From: Scylla paramamosain
Lineage: Eukaryota; Arthropoda; Malacostraca; Decapoda; Portunidae
Assembly (NCBI RefSeq): GCF_035594125.1
Contig: NW_026973717.1
Location: forward strand, 552,001-616,000
DNA length: 64,000 nucleotides
Direction of reading: 5' to 3'
The notes under the pieces were generated by a model. That model worked only from the letters and a program-made list of their open reading frames with translations. It did not search any database and was not told the DNA's origin. Of the stretch, positions 36,495 to 46,854 are shown in pieces (the stretch's first letter is position 1; every line of letters starts with the position of its first letter). Both the position numbers and the translations under genes were made by a program.

Positions 36495-36725
36495 ATTCCT
36501 TTCTCTCACACAATCCAGCACTGTCCTTCATTAAATTTTATTCCTGTCCTTCCATTTCTCCTGTCATGTTCAAATCATCTCATTCTCTTCTCGACCCTTT
36601 TCTCTCACATAATCCAACACTCTGTCCTTCATTTATTTCCGTCCCTGCATTCCCTCCTTGCGTGCTCCAATTATCTGATGCTCTTTTCTAGCATTCCCCT
36701 CCTACTCCAACACTCTACTCTTCTG
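36495..36725. repeat. ~98-bp imperfect tandem duplication
   Basis: TCTCACACAATCCAGCACTG...TGTCCTTCATT near 36502 recurs as TCTCACATAATCCAACACTC...TGTCCTTCATT near 36602; TACTCCAACACTCTACTC near 36705 may be a third partial unit. Confidence 0.65.
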
Positions 36726-37198
36726 TTTCACTATAGGTTTATTTGACATGTTTACTTTCTTCTTTAATTTTTGTTCTTCTGTGTCGTGTTTGTGAGGTAT
36801 TTTGAAATGAGATGCCTTGTCAATTGTATGATGGCGTGAAAATTGGTGAGGTTTGCGGTGTGAGAGTTTGTAACAGCGGAAGTAATAGTGGTAGCAGTAA
36901 TGTTGGTGTTGGTGGTGATGATGCAGGTGGGTGTACATCGTTGAAACTGCGTCCGTGTATAAAGGAACACGTCCCTACATGTCGCTCTTCACTGCTAAGG
37001 CAACAGGCTACACAAGACGAGGCTATCTCTCATCAGCCAACACGCCGCGATCTTGTCACGGCGGCGTCTTCTTGTACCATTGAATCATTACTGAATATCT
37101 GGGGCCGTGTCGAAGGAGATGTCTGATATAGTGGTGACGTCAGCAGCGTGTGACATCACCTGCTACACCGCCACCAATTGTCCATAGTCTACTACAGT

Positions 37199-37329
37199 CT
37201 CTCTCTCTCTCTCGTGATAGCCCTTTCCTGCCTCTCATTTTCTTTAATTTCCTCTTCCTTTTGAGTCCCTCTTGCACTCAACACACTTCCTTCAGTTCCT
37301 TTCTTTTTCTTTACTTCCTTCGGACCTAC

Positions 37330-37378
<49 letters not shown>

Positions 37379-37444
37379 AACTAATGGTTGCTGTGTGTTG
37401 TGTAATCGTCTTTACCGAAGCCAATTGATTCAGATATTACCAGT

Positions 37445-37475
<31 letters not shown>
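37199..37475. repeat. (TC)n arrays and (GA)n
   Basis: Short TC at 37199-37213, TC at 37336-37376 and GA at 37448-37475. The preceding 36726-37198 and following 37476-38260 stretches hold no recognised gene. Confidence 0.9.
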
Positions 37476-37484
<9 letters not shown>

Positions 37485-38264
37485 CTGCTTCACTCACTGA
37501 TTCACTGACAAACAAGAGGACGAAGCTGCTTCGCTTATATTTACGAACCATATTTAAAGGTCAAAAATACACACTAGTCATCATCGTCAGCATTTCAGGA
37601 ATCCCCCGCCAGAGTTAAATGCAGCTGCCAAATTAATTCGTTTCGTACAGGCGTAGTGTATAATTTAGTGTGCATAGTTTAGGCAGATACATAAGTAGTG
37701 TGGGTGACTACAATGGGCACGCATGAGGAAGCAAGTTTACATTGAAATAAATATGAATGCTGAGATTCTTCCTTCTTTCCTTCTCTTCGCTAAGTGTGTC
37801 CAGACATAAAGCTGCGAGTCTTGTACCAAAAGTTAGGACGCGGGGCAGAAGTTGCCTCGTTACGGGCTGCAGGACGCGGCGGGAAGAGGCGGCTGAGGTC
37901 CGACGCTGAACAAGTAAACAGCAGCATTACTCACCATTACGAATACTTACCGGAGGGACTTTATGGAAATGCTCTCTAATGTTCACTTAAGTCGCGCCAA
38001 ATTGCGGTTTTCCGGTAATAAGGTCGACATGTATTAAGTGGAGAAAAAACAGACAAAACCGGAAACTGGTTCCCACGCGCCAGGTTCTCAGCGCCTGTCT
38101 GCTTGTACAAGACGGTTGGCTCCCGCTCACTTTCACTCGGTGCCAGCGGACAACTTACGACCATAACAAGAACGTAAGAATATAAAAGACGCTGCAAGAA
38201 GTCAACAGCGGCAGTTCGTGTATGTATATACAAACGTAGGTCCAAGTATATTTCTTGAAAAAAA

Positions 38265-38333
38265 TCACTTCAGCTAGAGCCTCTTGAAATTAGTGGTGGT
38301 GCGGCGCGGAAGTGATTCAGAATAGGCCTATGT
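38265..38333 (-). mobile_element. MITE-like element fragment, copy 5
   Basis: The reverse complement reads GGCCTATTCTGAATCACTTC, CGCGCCGCACCACCAC and GAGGCTCTAGCTGAAGTG, matching the left end of the family (compare CTTCTGCGCCGCACCACC and AAAGGCTCTAC in copy 4). Confidence 0.65.
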
Positions 38334-38476
38334 TGCAGACATTTGTCGCAAGAAGCATTGGCACGGCACTGCACCTCCAGCTGCGCCAGATAATTCTGTC
38401 ACCGTAATTAATTACTCTTCAGATAAGGATGTTCATGCTGACTTGTGTAAATGTGTTGCTCTGCTTTCCAGGATCC

Positions 38477-38478
<2 letters not shown>

Positions 38479-38530
<52 letters not shown>
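38479..38530. repeat. (TA)n-(GA)n microsatellite
   Basis: A short TA run followed by GA. Confidence 0.9.
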
Positions 38531-38533
<3 letters not shown>

Positions 38534-38689
38534 AATAAAAAGAGGAAGAGAATTACATACTGAAAACTTTGCTTTTATTATTGCTGCCACCACCATCGCT
38601 ACTTTGGACGTGTGGAAAGTAAGGTGGAGGGGCAGAATACCAGAGTGGCAAGCATCTATTATTCCTACAGCATCATTAAATACTGATTG

Positions 38690-38850
38690 TGCGAACCTGC
38701 CCACCAATACACAGTTTTGCTATTACATATATACTGTTAACCTTACCTGCACTGGGGACAGACGGGAAATGAGAGAGTGTTCCTCGTGTTTGGTGATGAG
38801 GGACTAGACAGAGCAATGGTGTACTTGTAACACATGGTGTTTGATGGTGG
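38690..38850 (+). repeat. Diverged segmental repeat, partner at 40245-40380
   Basis: AACCTTACCTGCA, GACAGACGGGAA, GTGTTCCT and ACAGAGCAATGG at 38740-38820 recur in order as AACCTTACCTGCA, GACAGGCGGGAA, GTATTCCT and ACAGAACAGTGG at 40249-40340. Intervening sequence to 39218 is anonymous. Confidence 0.5.
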
Positions 38851-39218
38851 TCACTATACAAATTATTTCTGTATATTGCTCGTTTCATAATTGTTTGTTT
38901 CATAGTATTTGGTCGTTTCATATGATAACTACCTGGGAATAATGAGTGTTAATGAGTGTTTCATTCGTGTATGAATCCCTCGAGCGGTAAACCGAGGGAA
39001 GGTAGCTCAGGGAGGGAGGTCAAGCCGGTAGTCTATCTGTGGTATAGCAGCCGCACACACCTTGTTGGATTGAAATCTGTGGATTTATTCCCTGTGAGCG
39101 CCAGCGACTGGTGAGTGTTCCTCTATTACATTTGTGATAGGTTTAGGAATATATTAGGAATGTGTAGTAATTTGTTGCTTGTTATTCTCTCCTGTTGTAT
39201 TGTATTATCTCCTGTTGT

Positions 39219-39653
39219 AGGAGAATGACTAAAAGGATACAGGGGATGAGGAGTATTCCTTACGAGGCGAGGTTGAAGCTGTTAAATTTACATTCTTTAG
39301 AGAGACGTAGGTTAAGAGGGGACCTGATAGAAGTCTTTAAGTGGTATAAGGGTTATAACAAGGGAGATGTAAGCAAAATTCTTAGGATCAGTAACCAGGG
39401 TAGAACAAGAAATAACGGGTTCAAGCTTGAAAAATTTAGGTTTAGGAAGGAGATAGGAAAAAATTGGTTCTCAAATAACGGGTTCAAGCTTGAAAAATTT
39501 AGGTTTAGGAAGGAGATAGGAAAAAATTGGTTCTCAAATAGAGTGGTAGGTGAGTGGAACGGACTCAGTAATCATGTAGTTAGTGGTAGGACACTAGAGA
39601 GCTTTAAGAGAAGATTAGACAAGTTTATGGATGGGGATAGCAGATGGAAATAG
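39219..39653 (+). pseudogene. CR1-like ORF2 C-terminus with internal 63-bp duplication
   Basis: Open frame matching the last ~125 residues of the copy A/B RT protein (RMTKRIQGMRSIPYEARL to the terminal DGDSRWK). The 21-residue block beginning NNGFKLEKFRFRKEIG and ending NWFS is present twice in tandem (39411-39473 and 39474-39536), in frame. Copies A and B have it once. No RT catalytic residues remain, so it cannot function; the duplication arose during or after insertion. Confidence 0.9.
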
Positions 39654-39734
39654 GTAGGTGTGTTTCATACAGGGACTGCCACGTGTAAGCCTGGTCGCTT
39701 CTTGCAGCTTCCCTTATTTCTTATGTTCTTATGT
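39219..39734 (+). mobile_element. CR1-like LINE, copy C (3' fragment)
   Basis: 5'-truncated to about the last 0.5 kb: it starts at the RMTKRIQGMRS point of ORF2 and ends with the octamer tail TTCTTATGTTCTTATG. The flanking TCTCCTGTTGTA occurs just upstream as a near repeat of host sequence (39188-39219). Sequence is close to copies A and B. Confidence 0.9.
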
Positions 39735-41801
39735 ACTTTACCTTACACCTAGAACTGTTACATATATGTTGTGTTTTTGTGATATTTCAACGTAAATTGT
39801 CATAGTTAGGTAATCAAACATTCATGTGAGATTTGTGACCCAGAAGGGTCTTTACACCGTAAGGATAGTCACCATAGCTTGTTAGCTAGTAGTTTATTTA
39901 TCATCTAGTAGTTTATTTATCATGTATTTGTTATTTTTTTCTTTTTTTGACACGTGTTCATAGTGATTTCATTAATGTGTTGCTCCAATGCCTTCATGTG
40001 GACTTTGTGATGTTACTTATGTTAATTTTGTATTGCATAGAGATTAATTAAGGGACCTTTTCCAGTTGGACCGTTCACCCTCACGTTCATCCTCACGTTC
40101 ACCCTGTCGTTCACCCTCACGTTCACCATATGGGACAAGTAAACACGCACAAGAATGAACGAGTGTCAATAACGAGGCGTAATAATATACCAAGAAGAAA
40201 TACCCTTGTCTGACGCCCCTGAGTGGGTGTTACAGTACTCATAACCTTACCTGCAGCTTAGACAGGCGGGAACAAAACCAAGTATTCCTATATTACATTG
40301 TGTTTTGTCATAAGCAACAAGACAGAACAGTGGCGGAGGGACAGTAAACTTGTATTCAGTTAAATGTATAGTCATGGTGAATAGTTGAGTAACATACCGC
40401 TCCGTGCTTACTGTTTTTAGTGTTATTCATCTATCTTAAGTCCTTTAATGTGCTGACTAATTAGGATAAAGAGACTCGTGAGGAGGGAAGTTGTTGTGTG
40501 AACAGGACGTAAATGCTGCGTTGTCTGTGATGTATAAAAATAAGAGTGGGAAGGGGAGGATTTTACTTACGTTTGTTTCGTTTTAGCATGAGCGGAAGGT
40601 TCCAGCCAGTGTCGTTAGTGCAATAAAAATTTTAACATAGGGAAAAGTGCTAGAGAAGCTTAACGTAGAAATATTCTGACATCAAAGAAAAAAGTTGAAC
40701 AGAAAGATAATCTCTTTGTCTGAGCATGAGTGTTTGTAATCAGAATAAAAATGGTTCTGAAAAAAAATAATGTATGTAATGTTTCTGGATGAATTTTGAG
40801 ACCAAACTAAACCGCAAGGGAGAAGAAAATATTTGAGTCAGATTTGAAGAGTAAAATCAGTCTTGGCTGGGAAAGTTAGTGGGAAAGAATGTAGTTAGGT
40901 ATTATTATGAACGATCCGCCGCTGGAAGGTTAAGAAGGTAAAGGAGGCGCATTATTTTAAGGATAAGAACAAAAACACACGAGGAGAGATAGATAAGCAT
41001 TAGAGCTTATGAGCCTGCGAGTGGGAAGAAGTGGAGAGGGAGAGAAAATCCTTGGGGATTCCAGACATTTATTAGAAAAATTTAGCGAAATGAAGTGACT
41101 GCAATAAATCTAACACGAGAAGAGAACAGTGGATAGAGATGGGAGAAAAGAAGTAGAGAAAGAGGAGAGAAATTCTTTGCAGATTTCAGAGACTTAACAA
41201 TATGTAGAATTTTTAAACGGTGAAGAGGGTGAACTGGATAACTAATGCCGAAATAAGAGACACTATAAAGAATGAGGGAGTTGGATAAGTGAAAAGAAGT
41301 AAACGAGAAATACATTCTTGTGAGTTTCACACACTTATCAGATAAGAGGTTTCACACACTTATCATATAATGTTAATGGAGTGAAGTGACTTGTCTAGGA
41401 ATTTCAGGTGAAAAAATAAACACCCCTACTTTAATATAATAGGTTGCGGAGGCAGAAAAAAGAAAAGGCCAGTAACATCTTGACCTAAAAGAAGACAAGA
41501 TGAAAGACGGACAGCCGGTATTTCAGCTAGATCAGATTGCATGAGCTTGGGTGTTCTGGGTCATTGCCCTCAATTACAGACCTTCTCCTTCCTCCGCCGC
41601 CGCCTCCTCGCTGCTGCTCATGATGGAGTGTGCCTCTCCCGTGTGTGTGGGAGGCTTTCACACACACGGGATTACCAAATAGAGTCAGGTCAAAATTCAT
41701 CATCTCATTGTCTCCTGCTACCGCGTACGCTTAATTAATCACAAGACCAACAAAGTGTTTTTACCCTGCCCACGAACAATACCAGCTTTATTTTGTACCT
41801 T

Positions 41802-41806
<5 letters not shown>
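39735..41806. other. Anonymous AT-rich sequence
   Basis: No gene recognised. It contains the partner repeat 40245-40380 and a 25-bp duplication of TTTCACACACTTATCANATA near 41325-41365. Confidence 0.5.
40073..40132. repeat. 12-bp minisatellite, five units
   Basis: Five consecutive GTTCACCCTCAC-type dodecamers with single substitutions. Confidence 0.9.
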
Positions 41807-41860
<54 letters not shown>

Positions 41861-41976
41861 GAACACAGCAGCGAGTGATGTATTTTTAATTCGTATATAT
41901 ATTAAAATTCCAGAATATGATTAATATGTTGAGGAAAACATGGCCGAATTTTTTACATCCGCTCCGCGACTCCTGA

Positions 41977-42027
<51 letters not shown>
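41807..42027. repeat. (CT)n and (CA)n microsatellites
   Basis: CT at about 41807-41857 and CA at about 41978-42027. Confidence 0.95.
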
Positions 42028-42032
<5 letters not shown>

Positions 42033-42340
42033 GAGAGGGAGTTACTACTACTATTATTCCTATTAGCGAAAATAATAACATTGTGCATAATATCATAGGG
42101 CTTAATTGCTTCTGTTTCCAAGGACACGCAACGCCCTTCCTGTGGATATTAATTTTGGCAGGCGGCAGCGAGGGAGTGGAGGGAAAAAAGGGAAAAAGAG
42201 GTAAAAAGTGATTTGTTTGAAGGTAACTTTATTTCCCATTTAATATATTACAAGGGCAATTTCGGTTTTAAGGGAAAAAATAAATAAAAAAATGAAATGC
42301 AGAAATAAAAATAAAATAAGAGAATTAAAAAAGTCACTCA

Positions 42341-42543
42341 ATCAACTATTCCATAAAAGATAGAAATTATCAAAAGAAAAAGAACAAAATAAAATAACAC
42401 CAATAAGGTGAAAAGAATATAAAAATATTATTTCTACGCGACGAAGATCAACTATTCCATAAAAGATAGAAATTATCAAAAGAAAAAGAACAAAATAAAA
42501 TAACACCAATAAGGTGAAAAGAATATAAAAATATTATTTCTAC
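42341..42543. repeat. 106-bp tandem duplication
   Basis: The 97-bp core starting ATCAACTATTCCATAAAAGA and ending AAAATATTATTTCTACG occurs at 42341 and again at 42447 and looks identical, so the event is young. Confidence 0.92.
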
Positions 42544-42729
42544 GTTCCTTCGTCGCTTTCATATAACTCTAAGGTAACTTTGGTCTCAAAAGAAATATGA
42601 AAAATTATAGATAAATATGAAATAGATGTAGCAAAAAAGTCCTTGTGCCGGTATTTAGACAAGTGAGACAAGCACCACTCTCTGCCTGCTTCTGTATTAC
42701 CTCCTGCTTATCACCTGAACTGTTTCGAG

Positions 42730-42860
42730 AGGAAATGTTTCATGACACTAGTCCTCAAATTTTGGACAGCCCTCTTGACTGCACTTTTTGTGGACTAAAA
42801 CCTTCTGTGGGCCTTTTTATTTATTTATTTTTCCTATACCCTCTTATCAATAAAAAGTAA
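42730..42860 (-). repeat. Dispersed repeat with GGCCAAGGGCAAC core, copy 3 (3' part)
   Basis: In reverse complement: AAAAAGGCCCACAGAAGGTT and AGAGGGCTGTCCAAAATTTG, related to AAAATGCCCACTGAAATGCC and the AAAATTGGTGG segment of the 52.5-kb copy. More diverged than the others. Confidence 0.4.
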
Positions 42861-43325
42861 ATAAGAACATAAAAATACAATATGGAAAAACAAAATCTTA
42901 GAGAGGAGGAAGAGATGAAAAAGAGACCAAAGCAACATTATATATATATTTTATTGCAAAAAGCCTCAAAAGTGTGCCAGCGTTACAAATATGCTTAGTA
43001 GTACTCGTATATCTGTAAGCCTACCAGTACTTATAATTTCACTTTCATATCACAACCCATGGATAGTAAGAGGCCTTTTTGTCCCCTGGTGGAGAGCAGA
43101 GAACGAGGATGTGAGTACCTGGCTAGCCTTTCACCTCGTGTATTCGAGAAGGATGAGGAGCGAAGCAATGGGGCAGAGAGTCAGCGAGCCAGCGAGTCAG
43201 CAGTGGACGTGAGTGACGCTCGAGCGACTGAATCTGGTTGAGGGTGGCCGTGGTTAGTTACTGAACATGTGTGTGTATGGGTCAGCGGTGTCTTTTGTGG
43301 TAAGAGGAGGAGGTAGAGTATAGTG

Positions 43326-43399
43326 ATTTCACTTCACGACTATTTAACTGACGTCACCGGTAGTCAACGAGATGCCCGCTTCACCAGCTCCACGTCAGT
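43326..43399 (+). repeat. DIRS left inverted terminal repeat
   Basis: Begins ATTTCACTTCACGACTATTT AACTG. The first 47 bp are repeated in inverse in the internal complementary region (47803-47849). About 74 bp match the right terminus imperfectly, with the last 29 bp identical. Confidence 0.92.
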
Positions 43400-43501
43400 T
43401 CGCTGCTAGTCTCCACACAGTCCACACCTCAACGCTGTCTGCTGTTCCGCTCGTCGACCACCTGGCTTCTGTTCACCGGCTTTCTCTTAGGAGTCAGCCT
43501 G

Positions 43502-43614
43502 GTAAGCCTTCACCCGCTACAGCAGGGTGTTAGCTGTATGGTGATTCCACATATATGATCTAAGGACGTATATGTTGGCTCTTGTGTTTCCTTCCCGTTT
43601 TCCGTTCTTTCTAG
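43502..43614 (+). promoter_or_regulatory. Possible spliceosomal intron in DIRS 5' leader
   Basis: CAGCCTG|GTAAGC at 43502 is a good 5' splice site. A pyrimidine-rich run ends GTTCTTTCTAG at 43614, only seven bases before the gag-like ATG at 43622. Splicing would remove 113 bp of leader. Predicted only. Confidence 0.4.
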
Positions 43615-43621
43615 ACGTGAG

Positions 43622-44782
43622 ATGTCGGAACGGGAAAAGGGCTCAGGAACGCCTCGGCGTCCCCCCTCACCTGCTTCGGGAGGGAAGCGACGTGAGAAGG
43701 ACCTTCTAGAAGGCGATGGCAAGCGGAGGAAGGCCTCCCGGGATAGTTCCAGTACTCAACCACCTCCCGCCTGTCCGCAGTCAGCTGCGGGCCCGAGCCA
43801 CATCGGCGATACAGCGGTGCCTCCTTCGAGTGAAGTAACTTTGGACAAGCTTTCTACCCTTTTGGGTGCTCTAATTGAAAGATTAGACCAGCCGGCAGTC
43901 CCTCCAGTGTCGGTGGAGACAAACTTCACCTTCCCCCATTCTGATGATGAGGCAGCTGAAGCGCCTCGGTGTCTGCCCGAAGCTGATCCCCTTGACGACC
44001 TCGATCTGCTTACTGCCCCCGCTACACAGTCAACCGGTGATTCGGTGGTTGATGCGGATTTCCAGAAAGCTCTCGATGAGTTTGCTGGCCACTTCCGGGG
44101 TGAGGAAGAGACAGGTGACCCCTTATCTGACCGCCTGGCTGGCATTCTTAATGCCAGTCTGAGACGTCGGCCCTCTTCTGACGGTGTGAAGCTTACATGT
44201 GATAAGATCAAACTCCCGAGTAATGTACCCAATTTAAAGGTCCCAGCGACTAATTCTGCCATCACAAAGGCAATGAGCGTCGGTGGAAAGCTAGTTGACA
44301 CTCGGCTGTCACTTACTAATAAACTGTTGACCAAGGCGTTGGTCCCCATTGCCTGTTGCATCAGTGATATTGGTGATAAGAAAGACAAGCCTGTAAACTA
44401 CTACCTTGATGGTCTTAATAACAGCCTGAGGCTACTGACTTCCGCTGTTAACTACATCAATCAGCTTCGGAAAGAGATTGCTCGAACTCATGTGAATGAT
44501 TCTGCCTTGGCAGAGCTCTGCAATTGGGAGTGTGAGGTCGGCAAGGATGATTTATTCCCGTTCGATGTGATTAAGAAGTGTGAGGAAATTCACAAATCCA
44601 GGAAACTTGGGCGGCCCACCTTCCGCCCTTACAAAGCTCCTGGAAAACGATTTGCTTCACCTCGCCAGTTACCCTCACGCCCTCACTCTCAGCAGCCGAG
44701 ACCACGTCACCAAACAAGGTCTTTTTTAGGCCAGAGGCCTCCCCAGGGGAAGGGGATGCCGAGACACAGAGCTCACCAGTGA
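43622..44782 (+). CDS. DIRS ORF1, gag-like protein
   Basis: 386 residues. The N-terminal ~90 residues are basic and Ser/Pro-rich (SEREKGSGTPRRPPSP, GKRREKDLLEGDGKRRK), followed by a short helix (LDKLSTLLGALIERLD). An acidic segment comes next, then a helical core (about 165-330) with LTKALVPIACCISDIG and DGLNNSLRLLTSAVNYINQL. The tail is Arg/Gln/Pro-rich (SRPHSQQPRPRHQTRS) and could bind nucleic acid. Position before the RT and this layout fit the gag-like ORF1 of DIRS elements, presumed to package RNA; no zinc knuckle is visible. ATG 43622 follows the predicted splice acceptor. The frame overlaps the open frame of ORF2. Confidence 0.85.
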   Translation: MSEREKGSGTPRRPPSPASGGKRREKDLLEGDGKRRKASRDSSSTQPPPACPQSAAGPSHIGDTAVPPSSEVTLDKLSTLLGALIERLDQPAVPPVSVETNFTFPHSDDEAAEAPRCLPEADPLDDLDLLTAPATQSTGDSVVDADFQKALDEFAGHFRGEEETGDPLSDRLAGILNASLRRRPSSDGVKLTCDKIKLPSNVPNLKVPATNSAITKAMSVGGKLVDTRLSLTNKLLTKALVPIACCISDIGDKKDKPVNYYLDGLNNSLRLLTSAVNYINQLRKEIARTHVNDSALAELCNWECEVGKDDLFPFDVIKKCEEIHKSRKLGRPTFRPYKAPGKRFASPRQLPSRPHSQQPRPRHQTRSFLGQRPPQGKGMPRHRAHQ

Positions 44783-46854
44783 AAGTACCTTTGGTAAGTC
44801 CCTTGTTAATGGACTTGATTAATACTCCGGATAATTTTCATGGGGGAAAAATCTTTGATGCCAGGTTACAGTGGAACCTTCTTTCCTCGGATAAATGGAT
44901 CTATGATGTGGTACATGGAAAATTTTTAGCTTTTGTGCGTGTCCCCATACAGGGGAGCCCTCCGGCTCCTCTTAGCTTGTCACTTTCAGATGAAAAAGCG
45001 CTGGACTCTGCCATGCTAAAGTTCTTGGAGCAGAGGATAGTTGAATTATGTGCACCAGGGGGACATGGTTTTCTTTCTAACATTTTTCCTACCATTAAGA
45101 GAGACGGCACAGCTAGAGTCATTCTGAATTTGAAAGAACTTAACGAATATGTGGACCATATACATTTTAAGATGGATACTCTCAAAGATGTGCTACCTTT
45201 AATCCACCAGAACTGTCATTTCATGTCTATTGACTTCAAAGACGCTTATTTTTCAGTCTATGTGAGGCCAGAGGACAGGAATTGGTTTAAATTTACTTGG
45301 CGTAACTCTACGTTCCGCTTTACTTGCCTTCCACAGGGTTTGACTTCAGCACCCCGTATTTTCACTAAATTGTTAAAACCTGTCCTCTCGCATCTTCATA
45401 AGTTGGGAATTTTCGTGTCATGCTATTTGGATGATTGCATCTTTATTGCTGACTCTGCTGACGTTTTAGGATCTAATGTGCTTTACGCTCTACACCTTTT
45501 TGACTCCTTAGGGCTCACAGTAAATCCTCACAAATCGGTCCTAGAGCCTACCCAAGAGATTGAGTTTCTTGGTGTGGTATTAAACTCTGTAGACATGACT
45601 GCCACTCTGACACCCAGGAGGAGGAAGCACATTAAGGCACAGGGTTCACTTCTACTGAACAAAGATGTTATATCCTTACTTGAACTCTCCTCCTTTATTG
45701 GTATGGCTGTAGCCTCTGACCCTGCCGTGGAGTTGGCACCACTCAGGTATAAGTACTTGGAAATAATTCGTAACAAGGAACTCGCACGGCATCATGGGAA
45801 TTATAACTCACCTGTTATCTTGGACAATCATGCTCAGGGGTTAATCAAATGGTGGATTAATAATATAGATTCACAAACAAAGTCGTTACGATCCAGTCCC
45901 CACCAACTAGAATTGTTTTGTGACGCCTCCCTGACTGGCTGGGGCGCAGTGGTGGGGAATGCCAGGACTGCTGGTCACTGGGCTCATGATGAACTGGATC
46001 ACATCAACTGTTTAGAATTAAAAGCTATTCTCATGGGTCTACAGTCTCTTTGCAAGGATAATTGGGGTACTCATATTCGCCTCCGTTCTGACAGTGTCAC
46101 TGCACTTACCTGTTTAGATCGTTGTGGCAGTACTAAACTTTACCTTCATGTGATAGTGGAACAAATTTTTGAATGGGCTCTGTCAAGGGGTATTACTTTG
46201 TCAACACAGCATATACAGGGCCTACATAATACAAAGGCAGACAAACTATCCCGATTGAAAAACATGGATGCGGAATGGATGTTACTGCCTCATATTTTCC
46301 AAAGCATTTCTCAACTCTATTACACACCTGATGTTGACCTGTTTGCCACTCGCATAAATACACAATTACCTGCTTATGTTTCCTGGAAGCCAGATCCCTG
46401 TGCCATTCATGTTAATGCCTTCACGATGACTTGGTCAAATAAGAACTTCTATGCTTTCCCACCTTTCAGTATTATATCAAGGGTCCTCCAAAAGCTCCAG
46501 GAAGACGAAGCTACAGTGATGGTGATTCTTCCTCTATGGCCGACTCAAGTATGGTTCCCGACAGCCCTCCGCTTGCTTACGGCACCTCCTGTGCTTCTCC
46601 CCCGTCTTCCTCTCGTGCTGCCACAAAATCCAACTCTCACACATCCTCGGTCTCAAGTGTTGATCTTGACAGCGATGGTATTATCAGGGAATCGTACCAA
46701 AGTCGCGGCCTTTCGCCGGAAGTTGCCGGATTTCTGCTGCACTCCTGGAGGGAGAGCACGAGAGTACAGTATGGGTCGCATATTAAGAAATGGTTGTCAT
46801 TTTGCTTCGGCAGGAAAATTGATCTCTTTCAGCCATCTTCAGCTGACCTTTTAG
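44779..46854 (+). CDS. DIRS ORF2: reverse transcriptase, RNase H and DAM-like methyltransferase
   Basis: 691 residues. RT (about 55-300): PTIKRDGTARVILNLKELN, FMSIDFKDAYFSV (catalytic D152), LPQGLTSAPRIFTKLL and CYLDDCIF (YLDD 216-219). RNase H (about 375-500): LFCDASLTGWGAVV (D382), CLELKAI, LRSDSVTAL and GLHNTKADKLSR. A DIRS-type methyltransferase-like region follows: DVDLFATRIN (from 518), WKPDPCAIHVNAF and FYAFPPF (560-563). The reading frame is open upstream of 44779 into ORF1 and the codon there is GTG; the first in-frame ATG is 44809 (MDLIN). Expression therefore probably needs frameshifting from ORF1, leaky initiation or splicing. The last ~100 residues overlap ORF3 and look like a frame shadow. 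Confidence 0.93.
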   Translation: MKVPLVSPLLMDLINTPDNFHGGKIFDARLQWNLLSSDKWIYDVVHGKFLAFVRVPIQGSPPAPLSLSLSDEKALDSAMLKFLEQRIVELCAPGGHGFLSNIFPTIKRDGTARVILNLKELNEYVDHIHFKMDTLKDVLPLIHQNCHFMSIDFKDAYFSVYVRPEDRNWFKFTWRNSTFRFTCLPQGLTSAPRIFTKLLKPVLSHLHKLGIFVSCYLDDCIFIADSADVLGSNVLYALHLFDSLGLTVNPHKSVLEPTQEIEFLGVVLNSVDMTATLTPRRRKHIKAQGSLLLNKDVISLLELSSFIGMAVASDPAVELAPLRYKYLEIIRNKELARHHGNYNSPVILDNHAQGLIKWWINNIDSQTKSLRSSPHQLELFCDASLTGWGAVVGNARTAGHWAHDELDHINCLELKAILMGLQSLCKDNWGTHIRLRSDSVTALTCLDRCGSTKLYLHVIVEQIFEWALSRGITLSTQHIQGLHNTKADKLSRLKNMDAEWMLLPHIFQSISQLYYTPDVDLFATRINTQLPAYVSWKPDPCAIHVNAFTMTWSNKNFYAFPPFSIISRVLQKLQEDEATVMVILPLWPTQVWFPTALRLLTAPPVLLPRLPLVLPQNPTLTHPRSQVLILTAMVLSGNRTKVAAFRRKLPDFCCTPGGRAREYSMGRILRNGCHFASAGKLISFSHLQLTF

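Noticed and set aside
43756..44388. 210-codon minus-strand frame inside DIRS ORF1
   Set aside because: Antisense shadow; the plus-strand gag-like frame is longer and fits the element.
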